Assembly: GCA_036679405.1 (NCBI GenBank)
Contig: JAVBVZ010000015.1
Span: 62,001-126,000, forward strand
Reading direction: 5' to 3'
Length of the DNA stretch: 64,000 nt
Origin: JAEYKI01 sp036679405
GTDB taxonomy: Bacteria > Bacillota > Clostridia > Christensenellales > Christensenellaceae
Shown: positions 38,751 through 48,142 of the stretch, piece after piece
How positions within the stretch are numbered: the first letter of the stretch is position 1
How the letters are laid out: each line of letters opens with the position of its first letter
Position numbers and translations under genes: made by a program
The notes under the pieces: model-generated
The model's database searches: none
Told to the model about the DNA's origin: nothing
Seen by the model: only the letters and a program-made list of their open reading frames with translations

Positions 38751-40145
38751 TCATTTTTCCTGGGCTGCAACGCCCTCTAATATTACGCCCTTAATAGCGG
38801 GATAGTAATCTTTTGATATAGACTCGCTGTCCACAACCTGGCCGTCCATCACATAATTTCTGTTAACTTCCACTTCGTATCCTTCACGCGCATATACCTG
38901 CGTCTGCCTTGTTCCTACCGGAAGCGCATTTGTATAAATGATATCTGCAGACGGTGGATCGATCTTTTTCAGAATATTGTTTTCAATCTCGACTGTCATT
39001 CCTTTGGGCAACGGCGCTCCAAAAATCTCCACCCTCACCTGTCTGTCCTTAAAAGTCGCGCTTATATAGACGGGATAGTCCGATTTGTTTTTGATTTTTA
39101 AATCTTTGTCATCCCAATTCAGCGTGGAATCCAATCCTACCGGCAAATAGCTGGAGGGCCACGTGTGGTGGACCCGTTCAACGATCTCCATGTCGGCAGC
39201 CAGGGCCGCGTTGTAAAGAGTGCCCGAAACCTGACAGATGCCGCCTCCAAATTCATCCGAAAGTTTTGTCCCGTCTATGATAGCCGGGGCCCGTTTGAAT
39301 CCTTTTTCTGCCGTACGTTCCCCTACCAGGCCGTTTATAGACAAAACTCCGCCCGGTTCAATAACATACCCGTCAATAGCCTGGCACATCAGGCGAATAT
39401 TTGTATTCCTGTTTTCGTCCGATGTCGCCTGCGTCTGGCACAAAGCGATGGACACCGTATTCTCTTTAAGGGCGTCGCGCGTTATCCCCGGCAGCAGCGT
39501 TTTTGTGCCGCACACATAGGCAGAATAATCCTGCTTCTGTATCCTTCCGCAAATTTCCTGCACGGCGGCCTCTACGTCTATCATCCGCCCGTCTTTCTCC
39601 CGGGTATACGTAAATGTCCGGTCTGCCTTATCAAAGCCGGCCTGCGCATCTACCGGCAATATTTCCGAATCCGCCGCAAATTTCTCCAGACTTCCCCTAA
39701 GTTTTCCTTCATCCACCAGTATGTCAATATCAAAATCCTGTCCGGCTTCCAGTATGCCTTTATCAAATTTTTGACCCAGTGTGTCTTCCGTTTGCTTGTT
39801 ATAGTAAAAAGCGCGGTCCAGGACTTCTTTTGCATTTGTACTGATGCCAAGATCATCTGCGTTCAAAACAATACTTTCGCCTTCAAACGTTACCGGCAGT
39901 TCAATAGAAGATAACACATTTTCCGCTTCCGCTAGAACGGCGGCTTCCGCTTCTTCATACCCCAGGCCCGACACATCTGTCCCCCCTATGCGGATGCCTT
40001 CCACAAAACGGTCGGGAGACGTCATCCTCTCCACGCCGGCTGCGGTGCCTATCAGCAGAACCGCCGCAATCGTAGCCGCAACCAGAATGATATTCGGGAC
40101 CGAAAACCTTGTATCCGTGCCTTTTTTTGTTTTATTTACATTCAT
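38751..40145 (-). CDS. VanW-family putative peptidoglycan-binding protein
   Basis: The 464-residue protein has a single N-terminal membrane anchor (residues 17-38), two repeats of the PG_binding_4 type (SGLGYEEAEAAVLAEAEN, then ADDLGISTNAKEVLDRAF and similar) and a C-terminal VanW domain (GGGICQVSGTLYNAALAADMEIVERVHH, LPVGLDSTLNW, KIKNKSDYPVYI). It should face the cell wall. The start ATG overlaps the stop of the upstream membrane-protein gene. A homologue is encoded at 55300-56958. Confidence 0.9.
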   Translation of the reverse strand: MNVNKTKKGTDTRFSVPNIILVAATIAAVLLIGTAAGVERMTSPDRFVEGIRIGGTDVSGLGYEEAEAAVLAEAENVLSSIELPVTFEGESIVLNADDLGISTNAKEVLDRAFYYNKQTEDTLGQKFDKGILEAGQDFDIDILVDEGKLRGSLEKFAADSEILPVDAQAGFDKADRTFTYTREKDGRMIDVEAAVQEICGRIQKQDYSAYVCGTKTLLPGITRDALKENTVSIALCQTQATSDENRNTNIRLMCQAIDGYVIEPGGVLSINGLVGERTAEKGFKRAPAIIDGTKLSDEFGGGICQVSGTLYNAALAADMEIVERVHHTWPSSYLPVGLDSTLNWDDKDLKIKNKSDYPVYISATFKDRQVRVEIFGAPLPKGMTVEIENNILKKIDPPSADIIYTNALPVGTRQTQVYAREGYEVEVNRNYVMDGQVVDSESISKDYYPAIKGVILEGVAAQEK

Positions 40146-41284
40146 ACGCCCTGTTTGCCCTGCAACATCTTCATAATTGTTTTTATCTTTTCTTTTTCTT
40201 CTGGAAGAAGGTCATATTTTTTGTTCAAAATTTCAAAAACCGATTTAGACGCATCGGCATACTGTCCGGCTGCCGCCAAGCATTCCAGCTGTTCTATCCG
40301 TATGCTTTTTTGAACAGAAACTTCCCCGGCAAATTCTGACGCCGCTTCAAAAAGGCCGTATGCCGTAAGATACATCCCCTGTTTTTTTACAAGCGCAGCT
40401 TTCTCTAAGACCGCCTGCCTTTTCTCCGTCCGCACATCGCGCGAAGCAGGTATCTCTGCCTCGCCTTTTAGCTCCGCTTCAATAGCTTTGCCGGTGCTGC
40501 CGCCTTCTTCTTTTTCATCCTCATCTTCGGCCGTATTTTGGGAGGCTGTTTCGGGTTCGAGCGTTTTTTGCGGCTCGGGTATTATTCGATCCTTATCCTT
40601 CTCTGTCCACGGGGAGATACTGTCTTCTTTTTCATCCGGCATGTCCTCCTTACCGGATTCACAAAGCACATCTTCCACGCCCGCACTCTCTTCCCGGGCC
40701 AAGATTTCCACATCTTTTTGTATTGTCAGCCCCTTTTCTCCGGACTCTTTTTGCTTTGCAGCAGCGGTTTCTGCCGCCACACCGGCCGTCACTATTATTG
40801 CAGGAACGCTCTCTTCGGCGATAGAAACGCCTATCCTGCGGGCCGTTCGGCGAGGCCGGGCATTTTCTTTTTCCTCCGTCCGTGCCCGCACAGAATCATA
40901 TGGCCTTTGCGGGTTCCGCCTGACTGCCGCACCTCTGCGTTCACTGCTTTTGGGGACATTTTTTTCCTTTACCGCTGCCGCCACCGGCCGGGCAGCCTCC
41001 TGCCCGGGTGCCTGCTTTTTAAATTTTGTTTTTTTGCCGGCTGCAAACTGCATAAGCATATACAATACAAACAAAATCACTGCGGCCAGTACTGCAACAG
41101 AAATAAATCTTCCAAAGTTGTCAAACCAGCGGCTTTGAGCCATCAGCAAAACTGCGCAGCCGCCGGCAACGCCCATCATGATCACCCCGCCCGCATTTTT
41201 ATTGGACGAACCCGCATTGATCATAAAATTTATAAATATGCCCACGGATATCACTATAACGATACCCGCCAAGTACACTGCCAA
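40142..41284 (-). CDS. Membrane protein with long charged linker and TPR-like tail
   Basis: The 380-residue protein is not recognised as a named family. It has three hydrophobic segments (about residues 3-25, 31-50 and 57-82), then roughly 200 residues rich in Arg, Lys, Glu and Ala that look disordered. A helical C-terminus (about 290-380) has a tetratricopeptide-like rhythm (QGMYLTAYGLFEAA, LECLAAAGQYADASKSVFEIL). The start is a TTG at 41284 with GGGAG 12 bases upstream. It is translationally coupled to the VanW gene, so the two may work together at the envelope. Confidence 0.7.
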   Translation of the reverse strand: MAVYLAGIVIVISVGIFINFMINAGSSNKNAGGVIMMGVAGGCAVLLMAQSRWFDNFGRFISVAVLAAVILFVLYMLMQFAAGKKTKFKKQAPGQEAARPVAAAVKEKNVPKSSERRGAAVRRNPQRPYDSVRARTEEKENARPRRTARRIGVSIAEESVPAIIVTAGVAAETAAAKQKESGEKGLTIQKDVEILAREESAGVEDVLCESGKEDMPDEKEDSISPWTEKDKDRIIPEPQKTLEPETASQNTAEDEDEKEEGGSTGKAIEAELKGEAEIPASRDVRTEKRQAVLEKAALVKKQGMYLTAYGLFEAASEFAGEVSVQKSIRIEQLECLAAAGQYADASKSVFEILNKKYDLLPEEKEKIKTIMKMLQGKQGV

Positions 41285-41415
41285 TCTAGCACACCACTCC
41301 CTGTTTTTTTATTCTCCCGCATACGGATCATTTCCCGCGGAAAAATACTTCTTTTGCAATTTAAAAACATCTATGGTCCAAGTCCGGAAAACCTGTTTGC
41401 CGGCTTGGTAAAGCA

Positions 41416-42195
41416 CTAAGAGCAGTGCCGTTTCGTCTCCATATCAAATTTTGCGGCAATCAGTGCAATAAACTCTCCATTGGTCGGTTTTTTTCCGCTC
41501 AATACATCATATCCAAAAATATGATTCAGGTTTTCCATTTTGCCGCCCCGCCATGCAAATTCAATTGCATTCCGGATGGATCGCTCTACCCGGATGGCGT
41601 TTGTATGAAAGTTTTCCGCAATACCGGGATAAAGCACCCGCATAATATTATTGATAATATCCGGTGAAATCACCACCATCCGTATCGCTTCAATCAAATA
41701 CTGGTATCCTTTTAAATGTTCCGGGATGCCTATTGTAAGAAAGATCGACCTCACCATCCCGTCTATTTTCCTTGCCTGCACGTTTTTCACCGTGGACAAC
41801 GCGTCCAGCTTCCCCTGTTCATGTAATATTTCAAGCGTTTTTGCATATACCGACTCCATGTCCAGAGGAAACGGTATACAGCAGCGGGCCCCCATGGTTT
41901 CGGCAAAGTGTTTCCAGCACTCGTCTTGCGTATCATACAGCAAAACCTTGCTGACCTTTTCCAACCTGGCACTTTGCTCAAAATACTTCTTCTTTTGGTC
42001 TTCCAATATATTTAAATTCATGATGACAATATCCGGCATCTCTATATCCATGATTGCTTCAATTTCCCGTGCGTTGCGCGCTGCGCCGACAACACGCAAA
42101 TGTTTTTGCTTGTTTAAATAATTGTTCATAATCAAGCCCATAAACACGCTGTTGTCAGCAATCAGGACTTTTCCTTGATCAAAACGCTTTTTCAC
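41416..42195 (-). CDS. Spo0A-like transcription factor with pseudo-receiver
   Basis: The 259-residue protein has a receiver-like N-terminus and a C-terminal domain that matches Spo0A_C: TIGIPEHLKGYQYLIEAI, VLYPGIAENFHTNAIRVERSIRNAIEFAW with the recognition helix, and KPTNGEFIALIAAKF. The receiver is degenerate. The first acidic pair reads A13-D14, the phospho-acceptor position is Asn60 and the conserved Lys is Ile107. It cannot be phosphorylated in the usual way. The GTG start follows AAGGAGGG. It is a tandem paralogue of the next gene and probably binds DNA independently of phosphorylation, or as a partner. Confidence 0.88.
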   Translation of the reverse strand: MKKRFDQGKVLIADNSVFMGLIMNNYLNKQKHLRVVGAARNAREIEAIMDIEMPDIVIMNLNILEDQKKKYFEQSARLEKVSKVLLYDTQDECWKHFAETMGARCCIPFPLDMESVYAKTLEILHEQGKLDALSTVKNVQARKIDGMVRSIFLTIGIPEHLKGYQYLIEAIRMVVISPDIINNIMRVLYPGIAENFHTNAIRVERSIRNAIEFAWRGGKMENLNHIFGYDVLSGKKPTNGEFIALIAAKFDMETKRHCS

Positions 42196-42275
42196 AGATT
42201 CTGCCCTCCTTATTCCAATCGTAATAAATACAAAAAAATTAAGCGGTTTTTTTATATTTACAACATGGCCTGCGC

Positions 42276-43034
42276 TCAGCTGCTTTTCACCCGGTCTCTC
42301 AGTGTTAAAATAAAGTCCATATTTGTCGGCCTGTCCGTCTTTTTAAAATAATCTCTCATCAATTTCATCAACGTTTTTGTTTTGCGCGACCATGCAATTT
42401 CAATCGCATGCCTGATATTGCGCTCCACCCGCTTTGCATTTGTATGGTGGCTGCTTGCAATACCGGCATACATCACTTTGGGCCATTTGTTTAATTGCTC
42501 GGGAGAATACAATGTCATTTGAATGGCGGAACGCAGGTACTGATATCCCATAATGTTTGCCGGAACCCCGCTCTGAAGCAGCACAGAAGTGATTTTTCGA
42601 TCAAGCGCTTTGTCTTTTATCCGGATAATGCTCGCTATCTGATTGTTTTTTTTGTCTGCAATATCCAGGATTTTTTCGTACAGTTCCTGCGGTGCGAACG
42701 GCTTTTTTATAAAATAATCGAACGCCGTGTCGTCCAGCCTGCTCAGATACTCATAGTTGTCCGCGTCCAGCATCAGTAATACATCTATATTGCCGGTATA
42801 GCTCTTCTTAAGCCGCTTTAAAAACAAAAAAATCTCTTCCCCCATGGTAGCCCAGTCCAAAACAATCAGATCCGGCACTTCAATATTGATCAGAGAAAAC
42901 GCATCTTCAGCATTTTGTGCGGCCCCGATCAACCTGATGTATTTTTGCTTATTTAAATAATTCTGCAAAAAAAAGCACGCGTTTCCATCTTCCACCATTA
43001 ACATTTTCATTTCAAAGATAGCTTCTTTAGACAT
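42276..43034 (-). CDS. Spo0A-like response regulator
   Basis: The 252-residue protein has a receiver with E15-D16, phospho-acceptor Asp60 (LIVLDWATMG) and Lys in KKPF (residue 111), but Asp90 replaces the usual Thr/Ser. The C-terminal domain is Spo0A-like: QSGVPANIMGYQYLRSAIQ, HTNAKRVERNIRHAIEIAW. It is shorter at the end and lacks the KPTN-EFIA ending in exact form (RPTNMDFILTL). GGGAG precedes the ATG. It lies 20 bp downstream of a large hybrid kinase with HPt domain, which is the likely phosphodonor. It is not the canonical Spo0A by sequence. Confidence 0.88.
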   Translation of the reverse strand: MSKEAIFEMKMLMVEDGNACFFLQNYLNKQKYIRLIGAAQNAEDAFSLINIEVPDLIVLDWATMGEEIFLFLKRLKKSYTGNIDVLLMLDADNYEYLSRLDDTAFDYFIKKPFAPQELYEKILDIADKKNNQIASIIRIKDKALDRKITSVLLQSGVPANIMGYQYLRSAIQMTLYSPEQLNKWPKVMYAGIASSHHTNAKRVERNIRHAIEIAWSRKTKTLMKLMRDYFKKTDRPTNMDFILTLRDRVKSS

Positions 43035-43054
43035 GATGCTCCCCTGTATATAAT

Positions 43055-46000
43055 TTAACTGCCGTTTGCCCGTATATCTTCTATATCGAGATATTTGTTA
43101 ATTTCATTCCTGAGCCTTCGAATACAACAATCCAATTTTTCAAAATTCTTTTTTGCCGACTCCGAACGCGACTTTACTTTATATTCGATCGTACGAATCT
43201 CACAATAAATTTCAAATGCGCCCAGACTGCCGAATGTACCTTTGACCGAATGCAGGGCATCCATCACTTCTTTATACTGTTTACGGGCAAACAGCTCCTT
43301 TACCCGCCCCAGGTCAACAAGATTTGTATCCATCAATTTTTTAAGCAAGTCCTTGTAAAGCGCCTCATCGTCGGCAAGAATCTTGAGCCCTTCGGCTATG
43401 TCAAGCACCTTTTTTTTCTCCAGCGCCGATTCCAAGTCTATTTCATCCATGCATGTTTCCCGGCTGTTTTCCAGTTTATGCGGAATCCATGTAACCAGAG
43501 AATTAAAAAGTGTTACCGGATGAACCGGTTTTGTGATACAGCCGTTGATATTCATGGCCTCCCATATGTTTTTATTGATTTTTTGGGCGGTCAGCGCCAG
43601 AATAGGAACCGAATTATTAAGCCCGTTCTCCATATGCCTGATTGTTTGCACAGCTTCTATCCCATTAATGGAAGCCATATGAATATCCATCAAAATAAGA
43701 TCATACGGATTGCTCTTTACTTTTAAGACCGCTTCTTCTCCGTTTTGAGCCAAATCACAATGAATGCCGTATTGATTTAAAATTGCCACCAAAACATCTA
43801 TCTGCGCTTCCGAGTCCTCCACTACCAGAACTTTTGCATCACAAAACATCTTCTTGCCGGCTTTTTTCGGATCACACGTATCTTTTGAAAGTCTTGGAAG
43901 CAGTTCTTTAAAAATTACAGAAGCCGTCACCGGCCTGGAAATCATATCATCTTCGATGTCCGCTTCCGATATGGATGCCATTTCATGGTCTTTGACCATA
44001 TAGATGATTTTTGCATCCACATCCCCCTCCATGGCGCCGATCCATTGAATCATCTCCTGATTTTGATAAACGTTATCGATTAAAAAAATATTTGTTTTTT
44101 TATTATGCAGCACCGTCTTTTCCATCTCAGCGCTTTCCACGTTTACCCTGCACTCAATTTGATAATCCCGCAGCGTCCTGGCCAAAAAACCGCTGTGGTA
44201 TTCATTTCCGTCATATATCCATACCGCCAGCCTTTTTGCTTCTTGCAGGCTTATTTCATAAGGATTCTTTGGATTCGCAATCTCCATCGGCAGAGTTGCC
44301 CTAAAGGAAGTCCCCTCCCCTGTTATGCTGTCGAGGCAAAGCTCTCCTTCCATCATTTCCGTTAATTTTTTGCATATGGGCAACCCGAGCCCTGTTCCGC
44401 TGATTTCCGTTTTGTCAAAATTCTGTCCGCGCCAGAATGCTTCAAAAATATGCGCGCGTTCGTCTTGCGCAATTCCCGGCCCTTCGTCTTCCACCCTGAA
44501 TGTCAGATCCGCCGTTTTTGCGCCGAGCGCCTTCAGTTCACAAATCATTCGGATCGTTCCTTTTTCGGAAAATTTTACCGCATTGCTCACCAGATTGTTG
44601 AGCAGCTGATTGAGCCTGCTTCTGTCACCGATCAGCGCGCCCGGGATTTTTGAATCCACATAAGAAACGATCTCCATTCCCTTTTCATTGGCCTGCACTT
44701 CAAACAGACTGACTATGTTCTGGAAAACGTCATATACCGAAAATTCCGTTTTTTGCAGGCCCAGCATCCCCGCTTCCATTTTGGATGCCTCAAGCATATG
44801 GCCCGCAATTTCGAGCAATGCGTAGTTGCCGTTTTCGATCACTTTTATATACTTCATCTGGGTAGGCGTAGGTTCCATTTGCCTGAGCAGATATGAACTC
44901 CCGATCATTGAATTGATAAGGGTTTTTACCTCATGGCTGAGACTTGCAATAAAATAATTCTTCATCAGGTTTACATCGGAGGACTGCTCTAAAACTTCCG
45001 GCGCATTTTCTTCTGTGTCCGCTTTTTTTTGTTTTTTCTCCCTGTGCCATACAGATCCAATTTGATGCGCATACAGCAAAAGAAGATTCTTTATACTTTC
45101 ATCACAGCCCGGGGGATCGTCTGCAAAATCAAATCCAATAAAACCGGCCAGCTCTTTTCCCAGGCATACGGGTACGACAAAAGCGGATTTGATTTGATTG
45201 CCTTCAAAATACTTTTGTTCGATGTTCCAGGTTTCACTTATGTCTCTCATGGATCCGGAATGATCTGCAAAATCCCTGAAAAAAGTTTCAAGATGTGATT
45301 TGATCGAATCGACATGCGCAGTATCCAGATCATCCATGGTATGAACAATATCCCTTGCATACCATTCGTTTGTGTTTTGAATATACGTATGGTCTTCCGT
45401 TAATTTAAAAACGTATGCCCTCTGCGCGCCGAAAAATTCCCCAAGCCTTTTAAGGGAGCCCTGCAGCACCTCATGTATTTTTTCCTCCGGGCGGGCGCAA
45501 AGCTCAAACGCAACACCAATCAGCTCTTTTTCAATAAACCGGTATGCCCCCCTGCCTGCATTGCTTTTGACCTCTGTTATATCGGAAAAAGTCAGCAGAA
45601 TTGAATCTTCTCCCGACTGGCTGAGCAGCATACGGCTTGACAAAAGGCAATGAAGGCAGGAACCGCTTTTTGACTGAACCTGAATCTCCACATTTTCAAG
45701 TTCTTTTCCTTCATCCAGTTGTGTTTGTATATACAGCCTTTTTTTAACCGGCACATTTAAATACGTTAAAATTTCTTCCAGAGCCTGTGCTTTCAATTCC
45801 TCTTTAGAAAATCCGAATTGCAGCAGAAAAGCCAGGTTGGTATCTTCCAGGCAATAGTTTTCCGCATCAACCAGCGCTATCACGACCGGGTTGAAATCAA
45901 AGATCCGCTTAAGACGATAAAGTTCTCCGTTTCTTTGCAAAACGTCTCCCGATAAAACAAATATGCATTTTCGGTTAAACCAATTCCCATGCCATATTTT

Positions 46001-47080
46001 TGCCAGAGACGGGATGCGTTTTCCATCTTTCGTCACCATGTCCATCGGATAATATTTTCTTTTTCCGTTTAATGTTTCACTGAAAAGGATTTCGGATAGT
46101 TTCCGGTTTTCCTTTCCGCTGAAATCCAGAAAATGCATGCCGCTGATATCTTCATCTTCATATCCCAGCTTTTTTCTGAAAGCGTGGTTTACAAACAAAA
46201 CGCATCCGCATGTATCCGCAACGACCAGCATTTCATCCATTGTATTGATAAAAGTAGAATAATTCAGCAATCCCAGGTTGTCTTCTTTTTTGATGATTTG
46301 CTGCATATCCTGCTGTACATCGTCAAATTTGCTTTCAATATAATACCGGTTTGAAATGTTATTGATGCTGATCAGAAAACGCCCTTCTCCCCGCTCCCCT
46401 TCCTTATATGCAATTCTTATTCCATAGCACGACGTCCCTGTTTTATTTTTCATTTCAATTTCAATAAACTGCTTGTCTTTTGAAACCGCCGCTGTCTTAA
46501 GCACCTGCATAATCTGACGCGACAGCGCCTGGTCCATAATATCGCCTATATGGCTGTCCAGTACGATTTCGGAAATGCTGTTATATTTCTTATTAAAGGA
46601 CACAAAGCGCCGCACAATATAATTTTGGTCCAATTCTATTAATACATCGTTCATAGAATGAATTAAAAAATCCTGCTCCTGCAATTGCTTCTTTTCTGCC
46701 GTAATATCAAAAAAAATCCCGCCCATATAGTATTTTTTTTGTGAATATACAAATACGCGGAACCATTTTTGGGCTGATTCCAAATAAAACTCAAAGTTTT
46801 TACTGCCTCCCGACAGCGCAATATGGCCAATCAGGTTGAACCAGTTGAAAATACTTCTTTCAATCCTTGGCACCAGCTTTGAAACTCTCCACCCGGAAAG
46901 ATCTCCTTCCCCCAGCCCCAAAAGTGCTTTGAACTGCTCGTTCGTTTTAAGAATTTCGCAGTCCACCGGATGAGCGCTTTCATCACAAATCAGTTTGGAG
47001 AACGCAAACCCGAAAGGAGCGCCGTCCAGTAAAAACTTGGAATAATCTTCGGTAATAATTCTAAACACATCCTTATGCAA
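43055..47080 (-). CDS. Hybrid sensor histidine kinase (PAS, GAF, HisKA, REC, HPt)
   Basis: The 1,341-residue protein has no clear transmembrane segment. It appears to hold about four PAS domains (residues 15-130, 135-255, 280-390, 395-510) and a GAF-like domain (530-690). The HisKA has His716 (SLSHEVKT), and the HATPase has the N box (NNLVSNAVKF) and GTGLGLPI. A degenerate receiver (about 948-1060) is followed by an intact receiver with Asp1132 (LILMDIHM) and by an HPt domain with His1277 (ALHSVKGTFG). This is a complete phosphorelay in one cytosolic protein. The TTG start at 47080 is uncertain. The two Spo0A-like proteins encoded downstream are the obvious outputs. Confidence 0.9.
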   Translation of the reverse strand: MHKDVFRIITEDYSKFLLDGAPFGFAFSKLICDESAHPVDCEILKTNEQFKALLGLGEGDLSGWRVSKLVPRIERSIFNWFNLIGHIALSGGSKNFEFYLESAQKWFRVFVYSQKKYYMGGIFFDITAEKKQLQEQDFLIHSMNDVLIELDQNYIVRRFVSFNKKYNSISEIVLDSHIGDIMDQALSRQIMQVLKTAAVSKDKQFIEIEMKNKTGTSCYGIRIAYKEGERGEGRFLISINNISNRYYIESKFDDVQQDMQQIIKKEDNLGLLNYSTFINTMDEMLVVADTCGCVLFVNHAFRKKLGYEDEDISGMHFLDFSGKENRKLSEILFSETLNGKRKYYPMDMVTKDGKRIPSLAKIWHGNWFNRKCIFVLSGDVLQRNGELYRLKRIFDFNPVVIALVDAENYCLEDTNLAFLLQFGFSKEELKAQALEEILTYLNVPVKKRLYIQTQLDEGKELENVEIQVQSKSGSCLHCLLSSRMLLSQSGEDSILLTFSDITEVKSNAGRGAYRFIEKELIGVAFELCARPEEKIHEVLQGSLKRLGEFFGAQRAYVFKLTEDHTYIQNTNEWYARDIVHTMDDLDTAHVDSIKSHLETFFRDFADHSGSMRDISETWNIEQKYFEGNQIKSAFVVPVCLGKELAGFIGFDFADDPPGCDESIKNLLLLYAHQIGSVWHREKKQKKADTEENAPEVLEQSSDVNLMKNYFIASLSHEVKTLINSMIGSSYLLRQMEPTPTQMKYIKVIENGNYALLEIAGHMLEASKMEAGMLGLQKTEFSVYDVFQNIVSLFEVQANEKGMEIVSYVDSKIPGALIGDRSRLNQLLNNLVSNAVKFSEKGTIRMICELKALGAKTADLTFRVEDEGPGIAQDERAHIFEAFWRGQNFDKTEISGTGLGLPICKKLTEMMEGELCLDSITGEGTSFRATLPMEIANPKNPYEISLQEAKRLAVWIYDGNEYHSGFLARTLRDYQIECRVNVESAEMEKTVLHNKKTNIFLIDNVYQNQEMIQWIGAMEGDVDAKIIYMVKDHEMASISEADIEDDMISRPVTASVIFKELLPRLSKDTCDPKKAGKKMFCDAKVLVVEDSEAQIDVLVAILNQYGIHCDLAQNGEEAVLKVKSNPYDLILMDIHMASINGIEAVQTIRHMENGLNNSVPILALTAQKINKNIWEAMNINGCITKPVHPVTLFNSLVTWIPHKLENSRETCMDEIDLESALEKKKVLDIAEGLKILADDEALYKDLLKKLMDTNLVDLGRVKELFARKQYKEVMDALHSVKGTFGSLGAFEIYCEIRTIEYKVKSRSESAKKNFEKLDCCIRRLRNEINKYLDIEDIRANGS

Positions 47081-47131
47081 TCATTTGCTCGCGACCCGAT
47101 ATATTCGCCGTTCGGTATCGAGGACCTTTGC

Positions 47132-48142
47132 TTAGATATATATATTTTTATATATATATGTTTCCTGCTCAAAAAGGCGGCAGCACGCGCCCACGATATC
47201 GGCATCATACAATATTCCCGAATTCTTTTTCAGTTCAAGCATCACGGTAGCGACAGTATGCGCAGGCCGATATGGCCGGTCGGAAAGCATTGCGTCCACC
47301 ACATCCGCCACCATAATAATCAAAGATTCGTCATGGATATCTTTTCCCGTAATTCCGTCCGGATATCCGCTTCCGTCTATTCTTTCATGATGCTGCCCCG
47401 CTACCTGCGCGATATGCGGGCGGACATTCAGGCTTGTCAGCATTTCACGGCCCAACCGGGGATGTTTTTGCACGGATCGCCGCTCCTTTGCGCTTAAGAA
47501 GCCCTGTTTGTTCAGATAACACCCCGGCACTTTAATTTTTCCTATATCATGGACGTATCCCGAAAAACGTATAAGGCCCACTCTGGCAAGATCCATCCCC
47601 AGCGCAAACGCTATGTCGGCCGCCAGATTTCCAACCCGCCTCTGATGGCTGGCAGAATAAGAATCGTGGACTTCCAGCAATGCCATTTGCAATGCGATTT
47701 CCCGAATATTTTCGGGCGTCACTTCTTTTGTAAACACTGTGCCGCCGCAATGAACCATATAGGAATGAAAATTAAGCAAAGTGCTCAGGAACATGATACG
47801 GTTCGTCCTGCTTACAAAACAATGCATAACAGCCGGTCCTGATATCCTTTTGCATATTTTTTCTTTAATTGGGCGCAAGGGATAGCCAAGTTCCGGGATT
47901 CCTGTGAACACGACCTGCGTATTTGCACAAACCAGATTCAATTGTTCAAAAAACGTTTCACAGTCAGCCAGGCCGTTCATCATCATATCGGCAAGGACCA
48001 AATCGTATGCGCCACGCTTAAGCAATCCGCTTGCGTCGTCGACGTTGCGGGCCGCACGAACCTCATATTCTTTCTTTTCAAACAAATCTTTTAAAGAATA
48101 CTCTGTGTCCGGCTCCTGATCAACTACTAAAACCTTTAACAA
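47132..48142 (-). CDS. Response regulator with HD-GYP phosphodiesterase domain
   Basis: The 336-residue protein has a receiver (VLVVDQEPD, phospho-acceptor Asp52 in VLADMMM) and an HD-GYP domain with YVHDIGKIKVPG (His198-Asp199) and HHERIDGSGYPDG (GYP at 259-261). HD-GYP enzymes degrade cyclic-di-GMP. The start is a TTG with GACGGG upstream. It is encoded just upstream of the hybrid kinase, with which it may share phosphate. The 3' end contains a run of AT dinucleotides coding for YIYKNIYI. Confidence 0.92.
   Translation of the reverse strand: MLKVLVVDQEPDTEYSLKDLFEKKEYEVRAARNVDDASGLLKRGAYDLVLADMMMNGLADCETFFEQLNLVCANTQVVFTGIPELGYPLRPIKEKICKRISGPAVMHCFVSRTNRIMFLSTLLNFHSYMVHCGGTVFTKEVTPENIREIALQMALLEVHDSYSASHQRRVGNLAADIAFALGMDLARVGLIRFSGYVHDIGKIKVPGCYLNKQGFLSAKERRSVQKHPRLGREMLTSLNVRPHIAQVAGQHHERIDGSGYPDGITGKDIHDESLIIMVADVVDAMLSDRPYRPAHTVATVMLELKKNSGILYDADIVGACCRLFEQETYIYKNIYI

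Noticed and set aside
47137..47160. An AT-dinucleotide run as a repeat or origin element
   Set aside because: It is the coding end of the HD-GYP gene (YIYKNIYI), so a low-complexity codon run is the simpler explanation.
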